Positions 19,154 through 28,388 of a DNA stretch of 40,794 nucleotides are shown one piece after another; within the stretch, counting starts at the first letter, position 1; every line of letters begins with the position of its first letter. The DNA comes from Nitrospirota bacterium (GTDB lineage Bacteria; Nitrospirota; Nitrospiria; Nitrospirales; Nitrospiraceae). A program made the translations under genes and the position numbers. The stretch lies in NCBI GenBank assembly GCA_013388555.1, contig JACAFD010000088.1, positions 1-40,794 of the forward strand, written 5' to 3'. The notes below the pieces were generated by a model that worked only from the letters and a program-made list of their open reading frames with translations, was not told the DNA's origin and searched no databases.

Positions 19154-20803
19154 TTATCGTCCCAAGAGCCCTTTCAATACATCCTGGCTTTTGTGTTTAA
19201 GGTCTCCTGGCTTGGTTGAGCCTCTGAGCAGATCGCCGATTACTTCCTTCACTTTCTCCTTCATCTGCTCCTGAACCCTGCCCGTCAAGGCGTTCGAATC
19301 TAACCCGTACGACGGCGCTTGCAAGGTTCCGGTGATCAGTAGGGGCACATTGAGCCGTCCTTCGGTCAGCGCAAGTCTAGCAGCCGGGGACGACCCGGTG
19401 ATTTTCTGGCTGAGGGTCTGCGACAGATTCAGCGTCACTTTGAGGTTCAAGGTTTGATCAAAGCCGACGGTTCCATTTCCCGTGGCTTGGAAGTCATGGC
19501 TGTCCATCAGAAGCCGCTGAACATGAATGATGCCTTCTTTGATCGCCAGGTCCGTTTCGATCGTCGAAAATACCGTCGCCTTGGGATGATTGAGCGAGAT
19601 GCCGACGACTTTGAGGAGAGAGATGGCTTCCTGGAGGAGGTTCACGCCCTCAATCTTCCCATCTTTGACCGCGACGTGGCTGGTTCCTTCCAGGGTCTTG
19701 GTGAGGTCCTGCATGGAGAATCCATGGCCTTTCAGCGCGAGATCAACTCCCGCCGTCCCGCTGATTGACACTTGTGGAGCTGCCAGCGCGTCCAGAGCAG
19801 GTCCGAGCTGCAGACCCTGAATCGTCGCCGTGCCGGTGAAGGGAGGGCTGTCGGATCCGGAGGTGAGGCCTCCCTGTACCTTCACCTGTCCGTCAAAGAG
19901 TTGGAATGAAAGATTGCTCAGATACGCGTCTTGACCCTTGACCGCTGCGGCAATTTCAAAGTTCTGCAATTCAACGGGCTTCTTCAGCGGCAGGGTAATT
20001 GGAATATGTGCCGTGTTGATGACCGGCGAAGTGATGTGGACATTCGCATCGTGCCCCGCAGCGCTGCCGGTGACGGTGAAGACGGTCTTCCCCAATGCCA
20101 GCTGCAGATGAATGGCTTCAATGTCAGTCGTTTCCTTGAGCGGACCGAATGTGCCGTCCAGCGTCACGGGCAGATTGAACGGTTGTACAAGGGCGGCAAC
20201 ATGAAGACTCGGGCTCTGGCCGAGGCGAACAGACTTGAGTGCAACTTGCAGATCTTGCATTAGATACTCATTTGGTTTGGCCGCAGACAGGTCACGATAC
20301 GTCAGTGTTCCGCCGACGATAGAGACTCGATCCACGGCCAGCAGCGCCAGAATCTTGAGTGGGCCTTCGGTTGATGGAATCGGCGCCCGTGATGGAGTTT
20401 TCGGCAGCTCGACACCTGTACGGCCGATGGTGGAAATGTTCAAGACCCCCTTCTCGTTCTTGATGATCGTGATCGTAGGATCACGGAGTGTGATGTCTTC
20501 TACCTCTACCTTGCCACCAAATAACGGCATGAATTTAACCCCGACGTCCAGCGACGTGAGGGTGGTAAATGGGCTCGCACCAAATGCCGGATCATCCAGC
20601 ACGGCAAATCCGGCCACCCTGGCCCCGATCTGAGGCCAGATTGTCAGACGGATGTCTTGCAGCTGAACCTTGCGATTGAGCGCATCTTCAATGAGTGGCT
20701 TGTATTGGTCTTGATACTTGTTGAGGTCGATCAGAAAGGGAAGCGCCAGAATGACCGCAGCCACCACAACCACGACAATGAGTGAGCCTAATACGATTTT
20801 CAT
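19154..20803 (-). CDS. AsmA family protein
   Basis: Single N-terminal transmembrane segment, LIEDALNRKVQLQDIRLTIWPQIGARVAGFAVLDDPAFG, TITIIKNEKGVLNISTI; C-terminal AsmA-like region. Confidence 0.88.
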   Translation of the reverse strand: MKIVLGSLIVVVVVAAVILALPFLIDLNKYQDQYKPLIEDALNRKVQLQDIRLTIWPQIGARVAGFAVLDDPAFGASPFTTLTSLDVGVKFMPLFGGKVEVEDITLRDPTITIIKNEKGVLNISTIGRTGVELPKTPSRAPIPSTEGPLKILALLAVDRVSIVGGTLTYRDLSAAKPNEYLMQDLQVALKSVRLGQSPSLHVAALVQPFNLPVTLDGTFGPLKETTDIEAIHLQLALGKTVFTVTGSAAGHDANVHITSPVINTAHIPITLPLKKPVELQNFEIAAAVKGQDAYLSNLSFQLFDGQVKVQGGLTSGSDSPPFTGTATIQGLQLGPALDALAAPQVSISGTAGVDLALKGHGFSMQDLTKTLEGTSHVAVKDGKIEGVNLLQEAISLLKVVGISLNHPKATVFSTIETDLAIKEGIIHVQRLLMDSHDFQATGNGTVGFDQTLNLKVTLNLSQTLSQKITGSSPAARLALTEGRLNVPLLITGTLQAPSYGLDSNALTGRVQEQMKEKVKEVIGDLLRGSTKPGDLKHKSQDVLKGLLGR

Positions 20804-20950
20804 GGGTGGACCTCCCTACGAGCTTCAGCCAGTATATAGGAACGGACTCGACCATGGTCAATGTGGATCAGGTGTCACTCTGTGAGGCCGCTCCTTCACC
20901 TTGCCGGTCATCAGACCGCGTGTTAAGATGCCGCCTCGCAAAATCGGTGC

Positions 20951-21040
<90 letters not shown>

Positions 21041-21349
21041 CATGAGGACGTGAAACGTGAAGCGTAAGAGGCAAGAGCGTCGAAAGACAGGAGTGGTCTG
21101 AGGGTGGGATTCGAACAAGGGGGATCGCGGGGGATGCGTCACCCGCGTGGGGAGTTTACGAGGGGGCTGGCTCCCCTCTGTAGGAGCGCGAGCAGTTTAT
21201 GCGAGCGCGACTTCGAATGCCCACCCTCTCCGCCATAAGAAATAGTACTAAGGGTTGAGTGCTGTGTGCTGAGTTTCGTCTGGCAGGGACGGTCGAGGGT
21301 GCTCCTCACTGACTCATCACTCATGACTGAGCCCTCAGCGATGGAAGAA

Positions 21350-21450
21350 GGGGCCGGGCCCTGTGCAACAGAACCCTGTGAACCCCGCCAGATCCGGAAG
21401 GAAGCAACGGTAAGCGGTCAGTTCTGTGTGCCGCAGGATCACCTGGCCCC
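21350..21450 (+). ncRNA. ffs: bacterial small signal recognition particle RNA (4.5S-type)
   Basis: Conserved GAACCCCGCCAGATCCGGAAGGAAGCAACGGTAAG domain enclosed by GGGGCC.../...GGCCCC stem; T-rich tail; located upstream of dnaX. Confidence 0.93.
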
Positions 21451-21560
21451 GCTTTTCTCTTGCGAGAAATCGTAAATGGTAGATGTGCAATGTTGAATTC
21501 TCTCGGCTCTTATCATTCAAAAGTTACCATTCATTCCTCAGCATACGGAGCGTAGCGACG

Positions 21561-23396
21561 TTGGACTACCAAGTCTCTGCAAGAAAATACCGGCCGGGCA
21601 CGTTTGATGACGTGATCGGACAGCCGCACGTCGTTCAGACACTCGTCAATTCCATCACCACGAAGCGAATTGCCCAAGCCTATCTTTTTTCCGGGACCCG
21701 CGGCGTAGGGAAGACCACGGTCGCGAGAATTCTTGCGAAGGCGCTCAATTGCGAACGGGGGCCAACCGGCACGCCCTGCGGCACCTGTTCCAACTGCCTC
21801 GAAATTGCGCAGGGGACCTCTGTCGATGTCATGGAGATTGACGGGGCGTCCAACACGAGCGTGGACGACGTGCGTGAGATCCGCGAGAATGTCAAATTCG
21901 CCGCCTTTCGTGGGAAGTACCGCGTCTACATCATCGACGAAGTCCACATGTTGTCAAATTCGGCTTTCAATGCGCTGTTGAAAACGCTGGAGGAGCCGCC
22001 CCCACACGTAGTGTTTATCTTTGCAACCACCGAAATTCACAAGATTCCGGCGACGATACTTTCCCGCTGTCAACATTACAACTTTCGCCGGATTGCCCGA
22101 ACTGAGATCGTCGAACGGCTGCGCCATGTCGTCGATCAGGACAAGATCGTGATCGAGGAACGGAGCCTGATGGCGCTCGCGAGGGCCAGCGAAGGCAGCA
22201 TGCGCGACGGATTGAGCCTGCTCGACCAGGCGGTGGCGTTCGGTGGCAAGACGATCGTGCATGCGGATTTGGAAGCCCTGCTGGGGGCGGTTCCGCAGGA
22301 ACTCGTTCGTGCACTGATTCAGGCGATCACGGCTCAGGAGAGCGCTGCAGCACTTCGCGTAGTGGCCCAACTGTTGGACCAGGGGCATGATTTAAGGAGC
22401 TATTGTGCTGAGGTTGTCGAGTATCTTCGCAACATGCTGGTGGTGTCCGTAGTTCCCTTGCCGCAGGAGCAGCAGAGCTTGATCGAGGCATCTGCGGAAG
22501 ATCTCACGCAGATGGCCGCTGACGCGCGCACGTTCTCGCCGGAGTTACTTCAGGAGCTGCTTGCTATCTTCACACAAGCAGAGGATTCGCTCAGGCTCAG
22601 TGCCCATCCCCGGTTTGTGCTTGAAACAGCGGCCGTACGTGCGACGCGGTTGCTGCGTCGAGCAGATGAGAAGTCACCGTTACCCCAAGCGGTGCAGGCA
22701 GCCCAGAGGACAGGCCAACCTCAGCCTATTCCAGTGGGCACAGGCAAACCAGTTTCGCCGGCTCGTTCCGCCGGTCCAACATCCTCTTTGGCACCGCGGT
22801 CTCCTCAATCAACGGACACCGCTCTGAGGCCGTTGACGTCTATCGTTGTCGGAAACTCGGGTCCTTTCCAAGGCCTCTCGACGAGTCCTCCAAAGGTCAT
22901 ATCCCCTGGCACTGCAGGTGATGTGACGGCTTCGGTGCCGGAGACATCGCCCTCAACTGACGAGGGACGCGTAGCGGTCAGGCTCAATTGGGAGCAAGTT
23001 CAAGAAGACGTCGCTGGAGCCTTTTCCAATATCGCGCCTTTTTTGGAAATGGGCCGGCTCGTGAGCGTGGACGGCCATGTGGTGACGATTGGATTTACCA
23101 AACAGGCGACGGTGGCCCGGGCAATGATCGAGAAATCCGACAATATGGCGGCACTCACATCGACGTGTGAACGGCTAAGCGGACAGGCTATTCGGCTCAG
23201 GATTGTCGAATTGACTGAGTCGGATGCCCCTGGACCGACGATGGCGCAACTTAGAGTGGCGAAGGAAAAAGAACAACGGCTGGTGCTCTTCGAACAAGCA
23301 CGAGCACATCCGGTCGTCAAACAGGCATTGGAGATATTCGGCGCAGAGCTCGCAGATGTCAGACCTGTGTCGAGCCAGAAGGAGGTCGAGAAATGA
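21561..23396 (+). CDS. dnaX: DNA polymerase III subunit gamma/tau
   Basis: YQVSARKYRPGTFDDVIGQPHVVQTL, FSGTRGVGKTTVARILAKALNC, DEVHMLSNSAFNALLKTLEEPP; probable TTG start at 21561 (ORF opens at 21483). Confidence 0.95.
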   Translation: MDYQVSARKYRPGTFDDVIGQPHVVQTLVNSITTKRIAQAYLFSGTRGVGKTTVARILAKALNCERGPTGTPCGTCSNCLEIAQGTSVDVMEIDGASNTSVDDVREIRENVKFAAFRGKYRVYIIDEVHMLSNSAFNALLKTLEEPPPHVVFIFATTEIHKIPATILSRCQHYNFRRIARTEIVERLRHVVDQDKIVIEERSLMALARASEGSMRDGLSLLDQAVAFGGKTIVHADLEALLGAVPQELVRALIQAITAQESAAALRVVAQLLDQGHDLRSYCAEVVEYLRNMLVVSVVPLPQEQQSLIEASAEDLTQMAADARTFSPELLQELLAIFTQAEDSLRLSAHPRFVLETAAVRATRLLRRADEKSPLPQAVQAAQRTGQPQPIPVGTGKPVSPARSAGPTSSLAPRSPQSTDTALRPLTSIVVGNSGPFQGLSTSPPKVISPGTAGDVTASVPETSPSTDEGRVAVRLNWEQVQEDVAGAFSNIAPFLEMGRLVSVDGHVVTIGFTKQATVARAMIEKSDNMAALTSTCERLSGQAIRLRIVELTESDAPGPTMAQLRVAKEKEQRLVLFEQARAHPVVKQALEIFGAELADVRPVSSQKEVEK

Positions 23397-23716
23397 AAAA
23401 CCCGTTAGGTAATATGGGGAACATACTGAAGCAAGCGCAGGCCATGCAAGCGAAAATGGCAAAGGTGCAGGAGCAGGCATCGACAAAGACGGTGACCGGG
23501 ACGGCCGGTGGTGGGAGTGTGACGGTTACCGCCAATGGGGCTATGGAGCTTGTCGGCATTGTCATCGATCCCGAAGCGGTGAAAAGCGGCGACGTAGAGA
23601 TGGTGCAGGATCTGGTCATGGCCGCGTCGAACGATGCCCTCAGGAAGGCTCGCGAGATGATGGCGGAGGAGATGAAATCTGTCACCGGTGGGATGAACGT
23701 CCCCGGACTGATCTAG
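23393..23716 (+). CDS. YbaB/EbfC family nucleoid-associated protein
   Basis: NILKQAQAMQAKMAKVQEQ...VTGTAGGGSVTVTANG; located between dnaX and recR. Confidence 0.95.
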   Translation: MKNPLGNMGNILKQAQAMQAKMAKVQEQASTKTVTGTAGGGSVTVTANGAMELVGIVIDPEAVKSGDVEMVQDLVMAASNDALRKAREMMAEEMKSVTGGMNVPGLI

Positions 23717-23730
23717 CAGGCTTACACGAC

Positions 23731-24333
23731 ATGGCGGTTGATCAACAAGGATTACTCGCAAGGCTGGTGCGTGAGTTAGTCCGTCTTCCAGGCATCGGCC
23801 AAAAAACAGCGCAACGATTGGCCTTCCATGTCTTGAAGGCTGAGCGAGAAGACGCGCTTCGCCTGGCTGATGCGATTCGTGCCGTCAAAGACGGGCTCTC
23901 ATTTTGCCGGCAATGCCGGAACATCGCCGAAGGAGAACTCTGCGAATATTGTCTCGACCCGAAGAGGGACCAGCGGAGAATCCTGGTTGTAGAAGAACCG
24001 AGTACGACCTATGCGATCGAGCGAGCTGGGGCTTACCGAGGCTTGTATCATGTGTTGCTGGGTGCCTTGTCTCCCCTAGACGGAGTCGGACCGTCCGATA
24101 TCAAGGCCGAGGAATTAGTCGATCGAGTGAAACTAGGAGGAGTCGAGGAGGTAATTCTCGCGACGAGTCCGACAATCGAGGGCGAGGCCACCGCCATCTA
24201 TCTTACAAACCAACTAAAGCCTCTCGGGGTCCGGGTTTCTCGTATCGCCTATGGTATTCCGGTTGGAATGGATATCGAGTATGCCGACGAGGTAACGCTG
24301 CTCAAGTCGATCGAAGGCCGCCGGGATCTCTAA
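23731..24333 (+). CDS. recR: recombination protein RecR
   Basis: LVRELVRLPGIGQKTAQRLAFHVL, C4 zinc finger CRQCRNIAEGELCEYC, Toprim region. Confidence 0.97.
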   Translation: MAVDQQGLLARLVRELVRLPGIGQKTAQRLAFHVLKAEREDALRLADAIRAVKDGLSFCRQCRNIAEGELCEYCLDPKRDQRRILVVEEPSTTYAIERAGAYRGLYHVLLGALSPLDGVGPSDIKAEELVDRVKLGGVEEVILATSPTIEGEATAIYLTNQLKPLGVRVSRIAYGIPVGMDIEYADEVTLLKSIEGRRDL

Positions 24334-24343
24334 CAAGACGGTT

Positions 24344-24470
24344 ATTTAGTTTATTTGGTTTGTCTCGTTTGGTCTATATAGTCTATCTGGTCTATTCGGT
24401 CCATCTCGTGTGTTTAGTTCAACCAGATGAACCAGACAGACCGGATAGACCAAATTGACCGGGCTCACGC
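24344..24470. repeat. 9-nt-periodic intergenic repeat forming a large imperfect hairpin
   Basis: Left: TTTGGTCTATATAGTCTATCTGGTCTATTCGGTCCATCTCGTG; right: AACCAGATGAACCAGACAGACCGGATAGACCAAATTGACC (its reverse complement has the same TCTGGTYTA words). Confidence 0.75.
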
Positions 24471-24547
24471 TGCCCATTGACCCCCCTCTGAGCCCCTGCT
24501 ATAGTTTCGCTCTTTCAAACTATCTTACTCTTCAAGCAGGTTACAGT

Positions 24548-24991
24548 ATGAAAGCAGGCCCTTCTGCCAAGCGTATTTCGCCCACGCCACCAGCCACGAA
24601 ATCTGTCATGGCCAAGCACAAAGCCAAGACATCGTCCCAGGGGAAAAAATACGCAGCGATTCGTCGTGACCTTGAGCGGCAGCGTAAGGCCATGTTGGAA
24701 GAGGCGGTCGAGGGTCTCGCCAATCCAAATGGGCCTGCGGCATTCCCGGATGTCAGCGATCAGGCGTCTGCGGAGGCCGAGCAGAATTTTACATTGCGGA
24801 TCCGTGAGCGAGAGCAGCGATTGATCAAGAAGATCGACGAGGCGCTCGATCGGATAGACCAGAATACCTATGGCATCTGCGAACGTTGCGAAGAAGAGAT
24901 TCCCTATCCCAGACTGAAAGCCCGCCCTGTCACCACCCTTTGTATCAACTGCAAGACGCTCGAAGAACAGGAAGAGAAGGTTCGGCGCTGA
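24548..24991 (+). CDS. DksA/TraR-family C4 zinc finger protein
   Basis: REQRLIKKIDEALDRIDQNTYGICERCEEEIPYPRLKARPVTTLCINCKTLEEQ. Confidence 0.9.
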   Translation: MKAGPSAKRISPTPPATKSVMAKHKAKTSSQGKKYAAIRRDLERQRKAMLEEAVEGLANPNGPAAFPDVSDQASAEAEQNFTLRIREREQRLIKKIDEALDRIDQNTYGICERCEEEIPYPRLKARPVTTLCINCKTLEEQEEKVRR

Positions 24992-25058
24992 ACCGGTCGT
25001 GCCGCTCCCCCCTCTTCAAAGCGGCCAGAACTCAGTACAAACTTTCCTGTACGAATGA

Positions 25059-26213
25059 CTAGCGTCTCAACGCCTTGACGCGTTGTTGGACCACTGTGAT
25101 GCGACCGGCTTCATCGGGGATACCTTCAACGAGTGCGAGGTAGGTCTCATACTCTGAGAGAGCCCGCTTCGGATTTGTCGGCTCGAAGGCTTCAGCCAAA
25201 TTATAGCGGGCGATCGCATAGTTGGGACGGAGCGTAACGGCTTTTTCGAATGAGGCAAGCGCATTCGCCTTGTCCCCCAGCTTGGTGTAGACCGTACCGA
25301 GGTTGTTTAGAATTTCTGGAGTGTTGGGTCTGATGGTCAGGGACAGAAGCATCTCCGCCTTGGCCTTTTCGTGCTCTCCCTTCCCTTCCCACGCCAAACC
25401 CAGTTTGTGGTGAACTTCTGCCTGCCACACCTTATTTGTAAAGCCGCTTGTGATCGCTTTCTGATAGGCAGCGGCTGCGATATCGTAGTTCTGGGGCCCG
25501 CAGTAGGAGAGTTGCGCAGTTTGGCCACGCGCAAACTGCTGGAGCGAGACGAAGGGCTCTTTGTCCTCTGCGCCTTGATTATCTAGCGGTTGCACGGGCT
25601 TCTGGCTGCTCGGATGGCGCAACCGATCCAAGAATTCGCGCCGATATGGTGAAAATAGCCGTACATAGGGGTCGATCGTCACAGAAGCCTGAAGCAGCAC
25701 CGGCTGTTCCCGCGTCCCAAGAACCAAGTACTGAGTCGTCGTTTTTTCGTCGCCTGTTTCGTAAAGTGCGCTGGAATTCATGCCCGTCTTTGAGGGTAGT
25801 TTTGCCACGTTGAGATAGAACTCTAAAACCGGCTTCAGCATTGTTAGGGTGCGGCGGAGGACCGGGAATGGATTCAGGTCGAGCCCGGACGGAAAGGTAA
25901 AGACCGTTCCTACCAGCAGGCTATCTTCATCGAAAAAGTAGGACTCGTCGCCATGCGACGAGCTTCGGTCGGCAGTGAGAACGAACTCTTGTCCAGTTCC
26001 CCAGCCTTGTAGCTTGAGGGTAGAGGCCGGATGGGTTTTGAGGAAGTCGGATTTCGAAATGCAGAGGGTCGTGGACTTTAAGAGAACCAGATCGGTTTCA
26101 GACGGAGGTAGGTTCGGTTTCTGAACCGGAGTTCCGCAGGAATTGAGCAATAGGCTCAGTCCTAACCCGCAGACCAGCCACAATCGAAAGGGCATAGTAC
26201 AAGGTGCCTGCAT
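25059..26213 (-). CDS. TPR-repeat lipoprotein
   Basis: Lipobox LLNSC; TPR motifs (VHHKLGLAWEGKGEHEKAKAEMLLSLTIRPNTPEILNNLGTVYTKLGDKANALASFEKAVTLRPNYAIARYNLAEAF); start could be 26195. Confidence 0.85.
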   Translation of the reverse strand: MQAPCTMPFRLWLVCGLGLSLLLNSCGTPVQKPNLPPSETDLVLLKSTTLCISKSDFLKTHPASTLKLQGWGTGQEFVLTADRSSSHGDESYFFDEDSLLVGTVFTFPSGLDLNPFPVLRRTLTMLKPVLEFYLNVAKLPSKTGMNSSALYETGDEKTTTQYLVLGTREQPVLLQASVTIDPYVRLFSPYRREFLDRLRHPSSQKPVQPLDNQGAEDKEPFVSLQQFARGQTAQLSYCGPQNYDIAAAAYQKAITSGFTNKVWQAEVHHKLGLAWEGKGEHEKAKAEMLLSLTIRPNTPEILNNLGTVYTKLGDKANALASFEKAVTLRPNYAIARYNLAEAFEPTNPKRALSEYETYLALVEGIPDEAGRITVVQQRVKALRR

Positions 26214-26284
26214 GTCACGTGGATCCCGACTCACGAAGGAAGCATACACGAAAGGTGAAGGGGTTTGCCAACGGGGCTCAAAGA

Positions 26285-26317
26285 CAACGCCCGCTCTCTT
26301 CACGAGAGCGGGCGTTG
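26285..26317 (-). terminator. GC-rich hairpin between two minus-strand genes
   Basis: CAACGCCCGCTCTC / GAGAGCGGGCGTTG, 14-bp perfect stem with 5-nt loop. Confidence 0.75.
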
Positions 26318-26343
26318 CCGGTGAACACGATGTATATGAAGAA

Positions 26344-26685
26344 TTATCGCCGTTGGCTATCCAACATCGAATCTTCAGCTGTGTATCCGAAGAGGTACTG
26401 CATCTTGCTGGGGAGCTTGTAAATTGGCCGATTCACTCCGTAATCTAGTGCGACCCCGACAGGGTGCAAGATAAACCCTGCCCAGCGCCAGGGGTTATCA
26501 TGTGCGGCTGACCCGGCCGCCACATCGGTATAGATCAAGGATGTGGAATCCATCACACTGTAAATGCTGGCTGGGGCGGTATAGGCTCTATCTGCATCTA
26601 CCGACGCCTGTTGAGGACGGTCCCCGGCACACCCGACGGCGGTAGCCAGGAAGAGAATCCCCAGGGCAAGAGCTGTAGTTCTCAT
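26344..26685 (-). CDS. hypothetical lipoprotein
   Basis: MRTTALALGILFLATAVGCAGDRPQQ lipoprotein signal; GAGG before ATG 26685. Confidence 0.75.
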   Translation of the reverse strand: MRTTALALGILFLATAVGCAGDRPQQASVDADRAYTAPASIYSVMDSTSLIYTDVAAGSAAHDNPWRWAGFILHPVGVALDYGVNRPIYKLPSKMQYLFGYTAEDSMLDSQRR

Positions 26686-26852
26686 AGATGACCTCATTTG
26701 TCTGTATGATTCAGCTACGATGGTCTCTCGACAGATCCAAGTGTAGCCGACCAACAGGATTCTGTCCAGGATTGGAGAGGTTCACGCACCATAATAGAAG
26801 CTGTCTGTTTGGATGAGGGATTGTGGATCAGGAATGGACACGATGGAGACTA

Positions 26853-26927
26853 TGGTAGGCGATACTGGTATCGAACCAGTGGCCTCTTCCGTGTGAAGGA
26901 AGCGCTCTACCCCTGAGCTAATCGCCT
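26853..26927 (-). tRNA. tRNA-Val (anticodon CAC)
   Basis: Minus strand AGGCGATTAGCTCAGGGGTAGAGCGCTTCCTTCACACGGAAGAGGCCACTGGTTCGATACCAGTATCGCCTACCA; loop TTCACAC; CCA encoded. Confidence 0.95.
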
Positions 26928-27071
26928 ACGCAATGAAAGTCTAGCATGGGGTTATAAATCGGATCAACCGTGCTGCCCTGCGTCAGGCATAGCCACGTCG
27001 CCTTGACATCCCCAAAACCAGGTTCCTACAATGCCCCCGCTCTCTGTCTTCCTTCGCGGAGTTTCACTCGC

Positions 27072-28388
27072 ATGCGCGGTGACATTGTCATTATCGGTGG
27101 TGGGCTGGCCGGGTCTGAAGCGGCTTGGCAGGCGGCCAATCGCGGCGCGAAAGTAACGTTGTATGAAATGCGCCCTAAAGAGATGACGCAGGCACACAAG
27201 ACCGGTGGTTTGGCTGAGCTGGTCTGTTCGAATTCGCTCGGCTCCGCGGATCTTCTGAATGCCCCAGGTATTTTGAAAGAAGAAATGCGCCGTCTCAACT
27301 CCCTGATTATTCGGGTGGCGGATGAAGTACGGGTTCCGGCTGGATCGGCCCTAGCCGTTGATCGCGAACAGTTCTCGCTCAGGATTACTCGAGCTTTGGA
27401 GGGGCATCCGAACATTCGCATTCTGCATGAAGAGATGACGGAGATTCCAACAGACTGTCTCTGCATTCTGGCGACCGGCCCTCTGACATCCGATAAATTG
27501 TCTCAGGCGATTGCGCAATTGACCCATTCAAAGCATCTGTACTTCTACGATGCTATCTCTCCGATCGTGGATGCCGACTCCATCAACATGGATGTCGTCT
27601 TTCTTGCATCCCGCTACGACAAAGGCGGTAATGATTATCTCAATTGTCCCATGGACGAGCTGGCCTACAATGCCTTCTATGATGCGTTGCTAGCGGCGGA
27701 GAAAGTCCAACCCAAAGAATTTGAAAAGACGCCCTACTTTGAAGGTTGCATTCCTATTGAAGTGATGGCTGAACGGGGCCGCCAGACCATGCAATTCGGT
27801 CCGTTAAAGCCAGTGGGCCTTGAGAATCCCAAGACTGGTGCCCGCGCTTATGCTGTGGTACAGCTCCGCACGGAAAACGCCCATCGGTCCTGTTACAATC
27901 TCGTGGGATTCCAGACTAAATTGACCTATGGGGAGCAGAAGCGGGTGTTCCGCATGATTCCCGGTCTGGAGCAGGCGGAGTTTTTGCGTTACGGCAGCCT
28001 GCATCGCAACACCTTTATCAATTCCCCTCAACTCCTGCGAGATACCCTTCAGTTCAAAGCGCGCGGCACCCTCTTCTTTGCAGGACAGCTGGTCGGTGTC
28101 GAGGGCTATACGGATTCCGCCGCGATGGGAGGGTTAGCAGGAATCAATGCCGCACGTGGTCTGGCGGGATTGCCGTTGGTGACACCGCCTCCCACCACAG
28201 CACACGGCTGCCTCGTATCGTACATTACGACCACAGACCCTCGGCATTTTCAACCGATGAATACCAATTTCGGGTTGTTCCCTCCCCTTACCACACCGAC
28301 AAGAGACAAGGAGCGCAAACGGCGGCTCATGGGACAACGGGCGCTTGGGGATCTGACGGCATGGATGACGCAATTCGAGCTTTTATGA
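27072..28388 (+). CDS. trmFO: methylenetetrahydrofolate--tRNA-(uracil-5-)-methyltransferase
   Basis: DIVIIGGGLAGSEAAWQAANRGAKVTLYEMRP...FAGQLVGVEGYTDSAAMGGLAGINAAR; start at ATG 27072. Confidence 0.96.
   Translation: MRGDIVIIGGGLAGSEAAWQAANRGAKVTLYEMRPKEMTQAHKTGGLAELVCSNSLGSADLLNAPGILKEEMRRLNSLIIRVADEVRVPAGSALAVDREQFSLRITRALEGHPNIRILHEEMTEIPTDCLCILATGPLTSDKLSQAIAQLTHSKHLYFYDAISPIVDADSINMDVVFLASRYDKGGNDYLNCPMDELAYNAFYDALLAAEKVQPKEFEKTPYFEGCIPIEVMAERGRQTMQFGPLKPVGLENPKTGARAYAVVQLRTENAHRSCYNLVGFQTKLTYGEQKRVFRMIPGLEQAEFLRYGSLHRNTFINSPQLLRDTLQFKARGTLFFAGQLVGVEGYTDSAAMGGLAGINAARGLAGLPLVTPPPTTAHGCLVSYITTTDPRHFQPMNTNFGLFPPLTTPTRDKERKRRLMGQRALGDLTAWMTQFELL

Noticed and set aside
23245-23285. GGAAAAAGAAC in dnaX as a possible programmed frameshift site
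   Set aside because: Located at the far 3' end of the gene, not at the gamma/tau boundary, and not a canonical A-AAA-AAG heptamer with a following stop.
23904-24458. 184-aa ORF overlapping recR
   Set aside because: Out-of-frame shadow of recR running into the 9-nt periodic intergenic tract.
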